The notes under the pieces were generated by a model. It ran no database searches. It worked only from the letters and a program-made list of their open reading frames with translations, and was not told where the DNA came from. Of a DNA stretch of 64,000 nucleotides, positions 8,474-17,740 are shown in pieces. The position numbers and the translations under genes are program-made. Position 1 is the first letter of the stretch; each line of letters begins with the position of its first letter. The stretch spans positions 38,901 through 102,900 of the forward strand of contig URSC01000009.1 of NCBI GenBank assembly GCA_900550465.1. The letters run 5' to 3'. Source of the DNA: an uncultured Alistipes sp. GTDB taxonomy: Bacteria; Bacteroidota; Bacteroidia; Bacteroidales; UBA932.

Positions 8474-9331
8474 CTACTTGAAGTCAATGTCGAAGCGGCC
8501 GACCCATTCGCCCTGGGCGCCGGCCTGGACGACGACGACATCACGGCCGACGCGGTTCTGGTAGACGCGGTCGGTCTTGAGGAAGGTGTGGCTGTGGCCG
8601 CCGATGATGATGTCGATGTTCTCGGAATCCTTGGCAAGGGCGACATCGTTGGCCTGGTCCGGATAGCCGGAGTAGCCGAGGTGAGTGAGGGCGATGACCA
8701 GGTCGCACTTCTCGACGTTCTTCAGGTAGTCAGCCCACTTGTCGGCGGAAGCGAAGGCGTCCATGTAGACGATGCCCTTCAGATTCTGCCTGGCCACTAA
8801 GGTCCTCAGAGGAACAGTCAGGCCGAAGATGCCTATCTTCTTTCCGGCCTTCTCCACGATAACGTAAGGCTTCACCAGATCCTCCAAAGCAGTGCCGGAG
8901 AAATCATAGTTGGCGCAAACGGTCTGAAACCTGGCCTTGGACAGACGGCGGGCCAGCTCGTCCACTCCGTTGTCGTACTCGTGGTTGCCGATGGCCACGA
9001 CCTCATAGCCGAGGGCGTTCATCACCTCCATCTCGAGGTCTCCGCCGAAGACTGTAAAGTACGGTGTGCCCTGGTTGTAGTCCCCGGCATCCACTATCAG
9101 CACATGGTCCTTGCCGTACTGGGAAAGCACCTGCTGGAAATACTCGGCGCGGCGGTGCACTCCTCCTGTGCCGGCACCCTTTCCGGTGCGGACCTCCTCT
9201 ATCTGGGAGTGGGAGTCATTGGTATGCAGGATTACCAGGTCCTGGGCGGTGAGAGCGGGTGCGGCAGCGAAGAGCAGAAGGGCGGCTGCCGCGGATATGA
9301 TATTGTTCCTCATTTTCATAACTTGAGTCAT
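8474..9331 (-). CDS. Periplasmic metallophosphatase (5'-nucleotidase N-terminal domain)
   Basis: This 285-residue calcineurin-like phosphoesterase corresponds to the catalytic half of UshA-type 5'-nucleotidases. Visible metal-ligand motifs are ILHTNDSHSQ near 35-43, DAGDYNQG near 80, GNHEYDNG near 115 and GGHSHTFLK near 247. A signal peptide (residues ~7-29, ending ALTAQ) predicts export to the periplasm. The start could also be the ATG four codons in (9319). The substrate-binding half is encoded by the gene just upstream at 9338-10093, 6 bp away, so a nucleotidase split into two polypeptides is likely. The pair probably removes phosphate from extracellular nucleotides or related esters. Confidence 0.86.
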   Translation of the reverse strand: MTQVMKMRNNIISAAAALLLFAAAPALTAQDLVILHTNDSHSQIEEVRTGKGAGTGGVHRRAEYFQQVLSQYGKDHVLIVDAGDYNQGTPYFTVFGGDLEMEVMNALGYEVVAIGNHEYDNGVDELARRLSKARFQTVCANYDFSGTALEDLVKPYVIVEKAGKKIGIFGLTVPLRTLVARQNLKGIVYMDAFASADKWADYLKNVEKCDLVIALTHLGYSGYPDQANDVALAKDSENIDIIIGGHSHTFLKTDRVYQNRVGRDVVVVQAGAQGEWVGRFDIDFK

Positions 9332-9337
9332 CTGTTT

Positions 9338-10093
9338 TTAGTCCTCGTCAATGATTACACGTCCGTCCGTCTTGTTCTCCAGCACCACTCCGGATTCGGA
9401 GAGTTCCTCCAGATAGGCCACCGCAGCGTCCCGCATCACTATGCCGGTGCGCTTGATGGAGACGGCCTCGCTGCCGATGTGGAAGCGGTCGCCGCCGTCG
9501 AGCAGGAAATCGATGGTCACAAGGTTGTACAGGCCGTCCTCCTCCAAGGACTGCCCTCCTATCAGGCAGTTCTCTATCTCCTTGTCCTCGACCAGTATCC
9601 GCACTCCGCCGAGGGCCTCGAAGCGCTCGCGGTGAGCGAAGTTCTCGAGAATCTCCCGCACGTCCTTGCCCTTCATCACGGCCACTACGACCGAGTTGTT
9701 GAACGGAAGGGTGGAATAGATGTCGTAGACGCGGACCGCACCCTTGGGGAAGTTGCTGCGGATGCCGCCCATGTTGGTCAGGGAGAGCGTGGGATAATCG
9801 TTGTCGATATAAGGCTGAGCTGCATGTATCAGCATGTCGGCCACCAGGTTGGTCAGGGCGCTCTCGGGCTGGGCCTCCTCTATCTCGGCATTGGAGTAGA
9901 TGACCACCTTCATCAGAGGGCCCATCTGCTCCTGATGCTCAGCGATGATGCGGTCCACCGGATACACGGTCGCACTCTCGTAGGTCGAATCCATGCGTAC
10001 CCTCTGCCACTTGTACTCAAAGTTCTGAGCACTAAGCAGCTGTCCCGCCAAAAGCAGCACAGGAACCACAAATAAAAACTTACAATCCTTCAT
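9338..10093 (-). CDS. 5'-nucleotidase C-terminal domain protein (substrate-binding half)
   Basis: This 251-residue secreted protein has a signal peptide (MKDCKFLFVVPVLLLAGQ, then LLSAQ) and the fold of the UshA C-terminal domain. Family motifs are ESALTNLVADM near 77, TNMGGIRS near 108, YDIYSTLPFNNSV near 123, and GGDRF near 200. In UshA this domain binds the nucleoside and is fused to the metallophosphatase. Here it is a separate gene directly upstream of that domain, an arrangement seen in other Bacteroidales. It has no metal site of its own and presumably acts with its partner. Confidence 0.85.
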   Translation of the reverse strand: MKDCKFLFVVPVLLLAGQLLSAQNFEYKWQRVRMDSTYESATVYPVDRIIAEHQEQMGPLMKVVIYSNAEIEEAQPESALTNLVADMLIHAAQPYIDNDYPTLSLTNMGGIRSNFPKGAVRVYDIYSTLPFNNSVVVAVMKGKDVREILENFAHRERFEALGGVRILVEDKEIENCLIGGQSLEEDGLYNLVTIDFLLDGGDRFHIGSEAVSIKRTGIVMRDAAVAYLEELSESGVVLENKTDGRVIIDED

Positions 10094-10221
10094 CGTAAAA
10101 ATCGTAAAATTAAATTCTAATTCTTAAACAATTCAAACAATCCGTCATTCCAAGGTCTACCCGAAAACGGACAAAACCGGAGAGAGGCAAATCATCGCAA
10201 ATTAAACAAAGCCTCACCCGA

Positions 10222-10340
10222 GGTGCGTCAGAGTGGGTAAAATGCAAGGCGTCGAGGAGGACGGTGAAGGAGTTTACTTGACGTAAATGACTGAGCCGTC
10301 CGCTGAAGACAACGCCGCAGTTTGCCCGCTATGACGCGCC
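10222..10340. repeat. 119-bp imperfect hairpin element, copy A
   Basis: The segment is a long, interrupted inverted repeat centred near 10280. Outer arms GGTGCGTCA (10222) and TGACGCGCC (10340) pair with one mismatch, inner arms GGACGG/CCGTCC (10259-10264 and 10296-10301) pair perfectly, and the apex is TTTAC-TTGAC-GTAAA. It ends 3 bases from the stop codon of the ABC permease gene (10344), so it would lie at the 3' end of that mRNA. A second element with the same length, apex type and placement is at 39212-39330. The remaining bases of the 10094-10343 gap are AT-rich, with no gene seen. Confidence 0.8.
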
Positions 10341-10343
10341 GAA

Positions 10344-11696
10344 TCAGTATTTTAACCATTTCCAGATGTCCTTCCAGGAGTACTTCGTACCGTGCATCAG
10401 AATACCGATACGGTAGACCTTTCCGGAGAAGAACACAGCTATCAGGAAAGTAATCAGCAGCAGCCCGATGGACAGCAGCAGCTCCCAGGTCTGCACGCAG
10501 CCCTCGAAGGGCACGCGGGCCAGCATCACCATGGGGGAAGTGAAGGGGATCATGGAGCCCCAGAAGGCCAGCTGTCCGTCAGGATTCTGGAAGGTCTGGA
10601 GCATGAGCAGCAGGCCGAGGATAAGGGGAATGGTCACGGGCAGGACGAGCTGCTGGGTATCGGCCTCGTTGTCCACTGCCGAGCCTATGGCCGCAAAGAG
10701 GGAAGCGTAGAGCAGGTATCCAAGCACGAAGTAAATCAGGAAGCAGCCGATGATAAGACCGAAGTTGACTTCCTTGAGGGCTGCGAATACCTGTGCGACC
10801 TCGCTGTCGGAGGCCGAGGCTATCTGGGCCATCTGCTCAGAGTCCATGCCGGCCATCTGGGTCATCTGCTCCATGGCCTCGGGGTCGCTCATCAGCTCAG
10901 GTCCCATAGCGAGCTGGAAGCCGAATACGATGGCCAGGGTCAGGATCACCCAGATGAAGAACTGGGTGAGGGCCACGCTGGCCACTCCGAGTATCTTGCC
11001 TATCATCAGGTCGAAAGGCTTTACGGATGAGACGATGACCTCCACTATCTTGTTGGATTTCTCGTTGATGACGCTGGACATCACCATATTGCCGAACATG
11101 GTTACGAACATGTAGATGACGAAGCCCATGATGAAGGAGATGGCCATGCTGATGCCGACTAAGGACTCCCGCTCCTGCCCGTCCTCGCTGACGATATAGG
11201 TGTTCAGCTCCACTTCGTGATTGAGGTCGGCCTGTATCCGGTCGAAGTTCTCTATGTTGTACTGCTGGAGCTTGTAACGCTCGATGATATCGTTGACATC
11301 GGCCTTTATCGCATCGCTCACCTTGGCGTTGATCTGCTTGGCGGCGTAGGCGTCCACTGTCACGTTGTTGGCGGTATCCAGGGGCGAGACGTACATCGCC
11401 GCATACACTCCCAGACTGTCGAGATGGTTCTTGACGAAGTCCATATCGCCGCTATCCGAGATAATGTACTCAATCTCCGCCCCGCTCTCGAGCGACTGGG
11501 CCACAATACCCGATGCGTCGACCACCATCACCTTGCTGACATCCTTGTCCAGGTCGGCCATCATGATAAGAGAGGGCACGATCATCAGGGCAGCGAAGAG
11601 AATCGGTGTGACGATAGTAGTGATGATAAATGATTTCTTCTTGACGCGGATGGAGAATTCACGTCCCAGTACGAGTTTTATCTTCTTGAAGTCCAT
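10344..11696 (-). CDS. ABC-2 type transporter permease (NatB-like)
   Basis: This 450-residue membrane protein has one N-terminal helix (residues ~23-46), a long extracytoplasmic domain (~47-175) and about five to six helices from ~180 to the C-terminus, as in NatB/YhaP-type sodium or drug exporters. A Met/Gln/Ala-rich segment (~265-300, with repeated EQMA/EQMT) lies between helices. The ATPase gene ends 1 bp upstream, so the two form one exporter. The transported substrate cannot be read from sequence. It is the last gene of an operon that starts at 14678. Confidence 0.88.
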   Translation of the reverse strand: MDFKKIKLVLGREFSIRVKKKSFIITTIVTPILFAALMIVPSLIMMADLDKDVSKVMVVDASGIVAQSLESGAEIEYIISDSGDMDFVKNHLDSLGVYAAMYVSPLDTANNVTVDAYAAKQINAKVSDAIKADVNDIIERYKLQQYNIENFDRIQADLNHEVELNTYIVSEDGQERESLVGISMAISFIMGFVIYMFVTMFGNMVMSSVINEKSNKIVEVIVSSVKPFDLMIGKILGVASVALTQFFIWVILTLAIVFGFQLAMGPELMSDPEAMEQMTQMAGMDSEQMAQIASASDSEVAQVFAALKEVNFGLIIGCFLIYFVLGYLLYASLFAAIGSAVDNEADTQQLVLPVTIPLILGLLLMLQTFQNPDGQLAFWGSMIPFTSPMVMLARVPFEGCVQTWELLLSIGLLLITFLIAVFFSGKVYRIGILMHGTKYSWKDIWKWLKY

Positions 11697-11697
11697 A

Positions 11698-12621
<924 letters not shown>

Positions 12622-12636
12622 ATTGTCTTGAAAATA

Positions 12637-13344
12637 CTATTCGAACTTGATGGATACCAGCTCCTGGGTGTGGTCCAGACGGCCCTTGCGGTCATATACC
12701 GCCTGCCTGACGCAGCCGATGCCGGCCGCGTACCAGGTCTCTATGCGCTCGGTCCTGGAGCCCACTGTCCTGGTCACCTGCTCTTCCTTGATCAGGAAGC
12801 AGTCGAAGGTACCGGCAGGGACCGTGATGTCCTTCTGCTGCACCACCTGACGGTTCTGCGTGACGATGGTCGCCGATATCTTGCCTATTTTCACCTTGAT
12901 GGTGCCGTCCGGTATGGTTGTACCGGCCTTGATGCCGGAGGGCACGCTGCTGGCATCGCCCTTGGACATGATGTCCTGGACCTTCATCACCTTGCCCACG
13001 TCACTCATGCGCGAGACGGTGCCTTCGGGACCGCCGACCGTAACCTCCATCGGAAGATTGCCGCCGTTGTCATCAAAGAGAGGACTGCCGTCCTCATCGT
13101 AGAAATACTGGTCAAATGTCACCGTACCGTCCGTCAGAGTTCCCTCGACTGCGCTCACCTTCATAATATAGGAGCTCATCTTTGCTCCGTCGGAATCATA
13201 ATTGACATATTCCAGTACCATTCCCTTGGTGATGGGGCAATACCCCGACTTATCGTAGTCCTGAGCGGATACAGAATATCCGCCGGACAGCACGAGGGCC
13301 GCGGCGGACATCAATGTGCAGATTGTTGCGGTTAACTTTCTCAT
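12637..13344 (-). CDS. TapB-like / DUF3108-related secreted protein
   Basis: This 235-residue protein has a clear signal peptide (cleavage after SVSAQ, residue ~28). The mature part is beta-rich, with a start resembling YCPITKGMVLEY and late motifs VPAGTFDCFLI and TWYAAGIGCVRQ. These are typical of the TapB/DUF3108-like family of Bacteroidetes periplasmic proteins, whose biochemical role is not established. It lies between a CNNM-type membrane protein and an ABC exporter with gaps of 11 and 15 bp, so it is probably cotranscribed. Confidence 0.7.
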   Translation of the reverse strand: MRKLTATICTLMSAAALVLSGGYSVSAQDYDKSGYCPITKGMVLEYVNYDSDGAKMSSYIMKVSAVEGTLTDGTVTFDQYFYDEDGSPLFDDNGGNLPMEVTVGGPEGTVSRMSDVGKVMKVQDIMSKGDASSVPSGIKAGTTIPDGTIKVKIGKISATIVTQNRQVVQQKDITVPAGTFDCFLIKEEQVTRTVGSRTERIETWYAAGIGCVRQAVYDRKGRLDHTQELVSIKFE

Positions 13345-13355
13345 TGCCTTATCTT

Positions 13356-14678
13356 TTAATCCTTATCCTTGTCTTTGTCCTCTTCCATCCCCTCCCCGTC
13401 CGACACGGCCTGAAGCCTGTTGACCAGCACCTTGTCTATCCTGGGGCCGTCCATATCCACTACCTCCAGGCGCAATCCGTGCCAGTCCACCCACTCTCCG
13501 GACTGGGGTATGTGCTCCAGCAGTTCAAGAATCAGGCCACCGACCGTATTGTAGTCATTTTCTTTCTCGGAAGCCAGATCCTCCATGTCGAAATGGGCCA
13601 GGAAGTCATAGAAGGGGCACTGGCCGTCCACCAGCCAGCCTCCGCTCTTGCGCTCGATGATATCCGGCTCGTCCTCCTCATCATCTATCGAGCCCACCAG
13701 TCCTTCCAGGATGTCCTTGTATGTCACGATACCCTGACACACACCGAACTCGTCGCAGACCAGACCATAGGTCACATGGGCTTTCTTCATCTGCTCGAGC
13801 ACCTTATACACATCGGTGTACTCGTGAAAATACTGAACGGGACGGACTATCTCGTCGAGGGAGAAGCTGTCGTTGTCCAGCTTGCCGAAAAGGTCCTTGA
13901 GGTAGACCACCCCGACTATCTCGTCCAGGCTGCCGTCGCCTACGGGATATACCTCAAACAGGTTCTCCTGGACGGTAGTGCTTATCTCCTCGCGCGTCAT
14001 CTCCTTGTCTATCCAGACTATCTCGTTGCGGCTGGTCATTATGGACTCTATACTTCTGTCACCCAGAGAAAACACCCTCTCCACGATATCCTGCTCGACG
14101 TCCTGTACCTCACCGTCCTCCTTACCCTCGGCCACCATCGACTTGATCTCCTCCTCCGTCACCTTCGCCTCCTTCTCCTCCACGTGGAAAGCCTTGGTTA
14201 CCAGCGACGTGCTCTTGTCCAATATCCAGACAAAAGGAGTGGCTATCCAGGAAAGGACCAGCATCGGGCCGGACACCACCTTGGCGATGCTCTCGGGAGA
14301 GCCCAGTCCCAGACGCTTGGGCACCAGCTCGCCTATGACTATCGACAGGTAAGTCACGATGATGACGATGGTCACCTGGGCGACAGGTTGGGCCACGCCC
14401 TCCGACATGCCCCATCCCTCAAGGATATCCGAAAACTTGTATGCTATCGAATCTCCCGAGTAGAGACCGGTGAGAATGCCTATGAGGGTAATGCCTATCT
14501 GTACGGTGGACAGAAACCTGTTGGGCCTCTCGGTCAGGCTGAGCACGTTCTTTGCGGTACGGCTGCCACGCTTGGCATCTGCGGTAAGACTTGATTTTCT
14601 AGCACTTATAAGAGCGACCTCACTCATGGAGAAAAGGCCGTTGAGTAGAATAAGAAGAAGTATTATAAATATTTCCAT
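13356..14678 (-). CDS. CNNM/HlyC-CorC family membrane protein with CBS domains
   Basis: This 440-residue protein has an N-terminal CNNM (DUF21) membrane domain with about three to four helices (residues 1-150; motif NGLFSMSEVALISARK). Two CBS domains follow at ~205-330, then a CorC_HlyC C-terminal domain (~345-425) and an acidic Lys/Asp-rich tail. Members are linked to magnesium or cobalt export or tolerance, although many are annotated simply as hemolysin family; GldE of gliding bacteria is a relative. A -7 box TATTTTTG lies at 14702-14709 (minus). It is the first gene of a four-gene run leading to the ABC exporter. Confidence 0.88.
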   Translation of the reverse strand: MEIFIILLLILLNGLFSMSEVALISARKSSLTADAKRGSRTAKNVLSLTERPNRFLSTVQIGITLIGILTGLYSGDSIAYKFSDILEGWGMSEGVAQPVAQVTIVIIVTYLSIVIGELVPKRLGLGSPESIAKVVSGPMLVLSWIATPFVWILDKSTSLVTKAFHVEEKEAKVTEEEIKSMVAEGKEDGEVQDVEQDIVERVFSLGDRSIESIMTSRNEIVWIDKEMTREEISTTVQENLFEVYPVGDGSLDEIVGVVYLKDLFGKLDNDSFSLDEIVRPVQYFHEYTDVYKVLEQMKKAHVTYGLVCDEFGVCQGIVTYKDILEGLVGSIDDEEDEPDIIERKSGGWLVDGQCPFYDFLAHFDMEDLASEKENDYNTVGGLILELLEHIPQSGEWVDWHGLRLEVVDMDGPRIDKVLVNRLQAVSDGEGMEEDKDKDKD

Positions 14679-14701
14679 TCAATAATATGTAGTCCCGGCT
14701 G

Positions 14702-14709
14702 CAAAAATA
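14702..14709 (-). promoter_or_regulatory. Promoter -7 box for the CNNM operon
   Basis: The minus strand reads TATTTTTG, 23 bp ahead of the start at 14678. The -33 motif is not obvious at the usual spacing. Confidence 0.45.
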
Positions 14710-14746
14710 ATGAAATTTTGGAATCAAAACCGATTCCTCTCCATTC

Positions 14747-15319
14747 TTACTCCGAATTCTCCATACATTTGTTGAAACAATGCCGGCACAGGGGCTCATA
14801 GATGTCCTTCTCCCCCAGTTCGACGAGGCGGTCACTGGAGCTCAGGCGGTGGGAATGCAGGGCCGGATCGCCGCAACGCACGCAGATGGCATGCACCTTG
14901 TCCACGTATTCGGCCACGGCCATGAGGGCCGGCATCGGGCCGAAGGGCTTTCCGAGGTAATCCATATCGAGGCCGGCGGCTATCACCCTTATGCCGGAAG
15001 ACGCCAGCTGGCGGCATACGTCCACTATCCCGTCATCGAAGAACTGGGCCTCGTCGATACCCACCACATCCACATCCCCCGAGAGCAGCAGGATGCTGGC
15101 CGAAGACTCCACAGGTGTGGACATGATGGCAGTCGCATCGTGCGAGACCACCTCCTCGGCGGAGTAGCGCGTGTCTATTCCCGGCTTGAATATCTCCACC
15201 CGCTGGTTGGCGAACTTGGCCCGCTTGAGCCTGCGGATCAGTTCCTCGGTCTTTCCTGAAAACATCGAGCCGCAGATGACCTCGATCCAGCCCGGTTTTT
15301 TTGCATATTCTGAAAACAT
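14747..15319 (-). CDS. tdk: Thymidine kinase (type II, TK1-like)
   Basis: This 190-residue enzyme phosphorylates thymidine with ATP for nucleotide salvage. It shows the P-loop GSMFSGKTEELI (residues ~17-28), the DEAQFF catalytic motif near 94 and the lasso/zinc cysteines CVRC and CRHC near 147-150 and 182-185. The length is standard. It is divergent from rsmI, and a minus-strand -7 box TAATTTTG is at 15372-15379. Confidence 0.95.
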   Translation of the reverse strand: MFSEYAKKPGWIEVICGSMFSGKTEELIRRLKRAKFANQRVEIFKPGIDTRYSAEEVVSHDATAIMSTPVESSASILLLSGDVDVVGIDEAQFFDDGIVDVCRQLASSGIRVIAAGLDMDYLGKPFGPMPALMAVAEYVDKVHAICVRCGDPALHSHRLSSSDRLVELGEKDIYEPLCRHCFNKCMENSE

Positions 15320-15324
15320 TTTCT

Positions 15325-15332
15325 TACTTTTG
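15325..15332 (+). promoter_or_regulatory. Promoter for rsmI
   Basis: TACTTTTG on the plus strand, with TTTG at 15300-15303 (21-bp spacer). This predicts a leader of about 65 nt before rsmI. Confidence 0.5.
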
Positions 15333-15371
15333 TCCTTTGAGATGGATGCTCACGTCCCGGCATCCGGACTG

Positions 15372-15379
15372 CAAAATTA
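15372..15379 (-). promoter_or_regulatory. Promoter -7 box for tdk
   Basis: The minus strand reads TAATTTTG, about 53 bp before the tdk start. No -33 motif is clear. Confidence 0.45.
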
Positions 15380-15402
15380 ACATTTTATAGCATTTTTCTA
15401 CC

Positions 15403-16110
15403 ATGGCAGGCAAGCTTTACATCGTGCCCACCCCCGTGGGCAATCTGGAGGACATGACTTTCAGGGCGGTAGAGGTTCTTAAGCAGGTCGACCTGATCCT
15501 GGCCGAGGACACCCGCACCACTTCTGTGCTCCTGAAGCACTACGGCATCTCCAGGCCGACCGAGGCCCACCACAAGTTCAACGAGCACGCACGGGTACGT
15601 CCCGTCTGCGAGAAGATACTCTCCGGGATGGACATCGCGCTGGTCTCGGACGCAGGTACGCCGGGCATATCCGACCCCGGGTTCATGCTCGCCCGCGAGT
15701 GCGCGGAGGCCGGGATAGAAGTGGTGACCCTGCCCGGAGCCACCGCCTTTGTCCCCGCCCTGGTGGACTCCGGCCTGCCGCTGGACCGTTTCGCCTTCGA
15801 GGGCTTCCTGCCCGTGAAGAAGGGACGGCAGACCCGGCTCACCGCCCTGGCCTCCGAGGGCCGTACGATGGTCTTCTACGAGTCCCCCTACCGCCTGGCC
15901 AAGACCCTTACGCAGATGTGCGAATACTTCGGGACGGAGCGGAAAGCCTCCGTCTCACGCGAGATCAGCAAGATACACGAGGAGACCCGCCGCGGCACCC
16001 TCCAGGAGCTGGCCTCGTGGTACGCCGACAACCCGCCCAAGGGCGAGATAGTGCTGATCGTTGAAGGGAAGGACTATGTGGGAAGACATGGACAGCAGGA
16101 AGAAGAGTAA
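15403..16110 (+). CDS. rsmI: 16S rRNA (cytidine(1402)-2'-O)-methyltransferase
   Basis: This 235-residue SAM-dependent methylase belongs to the TP_methylase family and modifies C1402 in the ribosomal decoding centre. Diagnostic motifs are PTPVGNLEDMT (~9-19), AEDTRTT (~34-40), SDAGTPGISDPG (~84-95) and ESPYRL (~164). Length matches the family core. The start follows an AT-rich leader. The 3' end overlaps the downstream ComEA-like gene. Confidence 0.94.
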   Translation: MAGKLYIVPTPVGNLEDMTFRAVEVLKQVDLILAEDTRTTSVLLKHYGISRPTEAHHKFNEHARVRPVCEKILSGMDIALVSDAGTPGISDPGFMLARECAEAGIEVVTLPGATAFVPALVDSGLPLDRFAFEGFLPVKKGRQTRLTALASEGRTMVFYESPYRLAKTLTQMCEYFGTERKASVSREISKIHEETRRGTLQELASWYADNPPKGEIVLIVEGKDYVGRHGQQEEE

Positions 16111-16984
16111 GGGCCAGAGGCTTTTCTCAAACGGGGTCGTCGTGCTGGTCTGCCTGATACTGGCGGCGCAGGCGGTACTCTTCGGCAAATATCTGATAGA
16201 CGGCCGCAGGGCAATGCGGGAGGGGCAGCGGCAGGAAGAGGCTCAGGCCCCTCAGTCCAGTTCCGGCAGCCAAGGTCCCTCCGGCGTAGCTGACCGGCAC
16301 AGCTACTCCAGTACCGGACAAAGCGGAGCGTCCTCCCGCCGGACGGACGGCACGTCATACCACAGCCCGGGCAGTCGAACATCCTCATCCACTGCTGTGA
16401 GCAGGTCGGACGGTGACTCAGGCAATAATCCGTCAGAACAGACATTTCCCCCCGTACCTGCCACCACCTCAACACCCGCCGCGGACAGCTCCCCGCACAC
16501 CGACAGTCCCCGAGACAGCCGGGCCACCAACCACAGCCCCACCCTCTCATACCCCCACGACGGCTGGAGCTGGGACCGTGTCGAACTCAACTCCGCCGAC
16601 AGCGCCGCCCTGGACGCCCTCCCCGGCATCGGCCCCTACTACGCCCGCCAGATCCTGGCCTACCGCGAGCGCCTGGGCTTCTACGCCGACATCTCCCAGC
16701 TCCTGGACATCCGCGGCATGGACACAGCCCGCCTCCGGCGACTGGCCGACCGGCTCTACATCGCCCCGGAGTCCCTCCGCCCCCTCGACCTCTACTCCAT
16801 GCCCCTCGACTCCCTCGCCGCCCACCCCTACATCGGCCCCTATGCCGCCAAGGGCATCGACCGCCTCCGCCGCACCATCCCCGAAGCGGAATTCACCTTC
16901 CAGGCCATCCTCGACAGCCGCATCCTCCCGCCGGCACAGGCCCGCCGGCTCGCGCTGTACTTCCCGGTTACAGATCAACCGTAA
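16076..16984 (+). CDS. ComEA-like helix-hairpin-helix protein with membrane anchor
   Basis: The ATG at 16076 (or 16088) overlaps the end of rsmI in another frame; an upstream TTG start at 16061 is less likely. A cytoplasmic basic start is followed by one membrane helix (~18-38), a Ser/Thr/Pro-rich disordered linker (~45-160), and then helix-hairpin-helix repeats. The first hairpin motif, ALPGIGPYYARQIL, is near 177-190, the next is DIRGMDTARLRRLAD, and a third is HPYIGPYAAKGID. ComEA proteins bind incoming DNA during natural transformation, so a DNA-binding role outside the membrane is plausible. The long linker makes it larger than classical ComEA (~200 residues). No other competence gene is nearby. 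Confidence 0.75.
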   Translation: MWEDMDSRKKSKGQRLFSNGVVVLVCLILAAQAVLFGKYLIDGRRAMREGQRQEEAQAPQSSSGSQGPSGVADRHSYSSTGQSGASSRRTDGTSYHSPGSRTSSSTAVSRSDGDSGNNPSEQTFPPVPATTSTPAADSSPHTDSPRDSRATNHSPTLSYPHDGWSWDRVELNSADSAALDALPGIGPYYARQILAYRERLGFYADISQLLDIRGMDTARLRRLADRLYIAPESLRPLDLYSMPLDSLAAHPYIGPYAAKGIDRLRRTIPEAEFTFQAILDSRILPPAQARRLALYFPVTDQP

Positions 16985-17012
16985 GCAGAAGCGCACCCCA
17001 TTTTAACAAACA

Positions 17013-17028
17013 TCTGATAATCAGAGAC
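17013..17028 (+). repeat. 16-bp direct repeat, left boundary of accessory island
   Basis: TCTGATAATCAGAGAC occurs here and identically at 19889-19904, on either side of the HigBA-REP-RAYT segment. Its first 13 bases are themselves a perfect palindrome around one central base (TCTGAT-A-ATCAGA). Confidence 0.85.
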
Positions 17029-17341
17029 GAACCTACTTACCGAGTTCTTTTCGTCGCCTCAGCTATGCCCGCGAGGCACACCCACCTTCGCCAACTAACT
17101 GATCAGCGAGCATTTACGAAACACCTCCGCTTCAGCACTTACCGTTACTCCTCCATTCTAATATCATCCTCCGCCTGTCGCCCGGCAATGATGAATACCT
17201 CTGCCCCGCACAGTCCGACGGTAACAAGAAGGTACCGGGTCAATGGCACTTTTGCCGGCACCTTTTGGATGGGCAACCAATCTTCCTGTGCCGACGGAGT
17301 ATGCGGCCATTTCCGGACCTTCATGAAAGCGCAAGATCACT

Positions 17342-17394
17342 CACCTTCAGTAGGTGGACGATATCGTGGGGAAACTGCACACCTTTCTAAGGTG
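17342..17394. repeat. Degenerate REP pair
   Basis: CACCTTCAGTAGGTG (17342-17356) and CACCTTTCTAAGGTG (17380-17394) are 38 bp apart, with the spacer ending GGGGAAACTGCA exactly as in the 117-bp array. About 45 bp of upstream flank is also similar to the flank of the REP at 18439. The rest of the 16985-17420 interval has no gene I can support. Confidence 0.8.
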
Positions 17395-17420
17395 GGCTGG
17401 TCAGGGCGGATACGTGCCGA

Positions 17421-17738
17421 TTACAGGATGGTAATGCTGACCCGCTTGCCGAGTCCCTGAAAAATCTTGAAGAGCGTGGAGAGCTGTACGTCGGTCTTCC
17501 CGTTCTCGATGCGCGAGATGTACGACTTCTTCGTGCCGATTTTCGCGGCCAGCTGCTCCTGGGTCAGCCCCGCATTGCGCCGCTCCGTCTTCAAGCGCTC
17601 GGCCAGGATGAACGCCTCGGCTTCACGGTCGAAGCTGTCGCGCTCCGGTGTGCCTGTCTTGCCATACTGGATATCGAGAATATCATCGTAGTCGTCACCG
17701 CAGTTAAGTATCGCCTTGTTCTTCTCTTCTGTTGTCAT
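17421..17738 (-). CDS. higA: HigA-type XRE-family antitoxin
   Basis: This 105-residue protein has an acidic N-terminal half and a C-terminal Cro/CI helix-turn-helix (residues ~50-95: RRNAGLTQEQLAAKIGT, SYISRIENGKTDV). Such proteins neutralise the cognate toxin and repress the operon. It starts 2 bp after the toxin stop, in the toxin-first order typical of higBA. It is inferred, not shown, that it binds the operator overlapping the promoter at 18096-18126. Confidence 0.85.
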   Translation of the reverse strand: MTTEEKNKAILNCGDDYDDILDIQYGKTGTPERDSFDREAEAFILAERLKTERRNAGLTQEQLAAKIGTKKSYISRIENGKTDVQLSTLFKIFQGLGKRVSITIL

Positions 17739-17740
17739 AT

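Noticed and set aside
7794..8646. Open frames of 142-263 codons on both strands through the tandem array
   Set aside because: They are open only because the 117-bp unit is a multiple of three. The translations are repetitive and unlike any protein, and the DNA is explained by palindromic repeats.
16061..16075. TTG start for the ComEA-like gene
   Set aside because: ATG codons at 16076 and 16088 keep the whole signal/anchor region and are more likely.
17030..17340. A gene in the 5' part of the island
   Set aside because: Short frames exist, but none has a promoter, plausible start or recognisable protein pattern.
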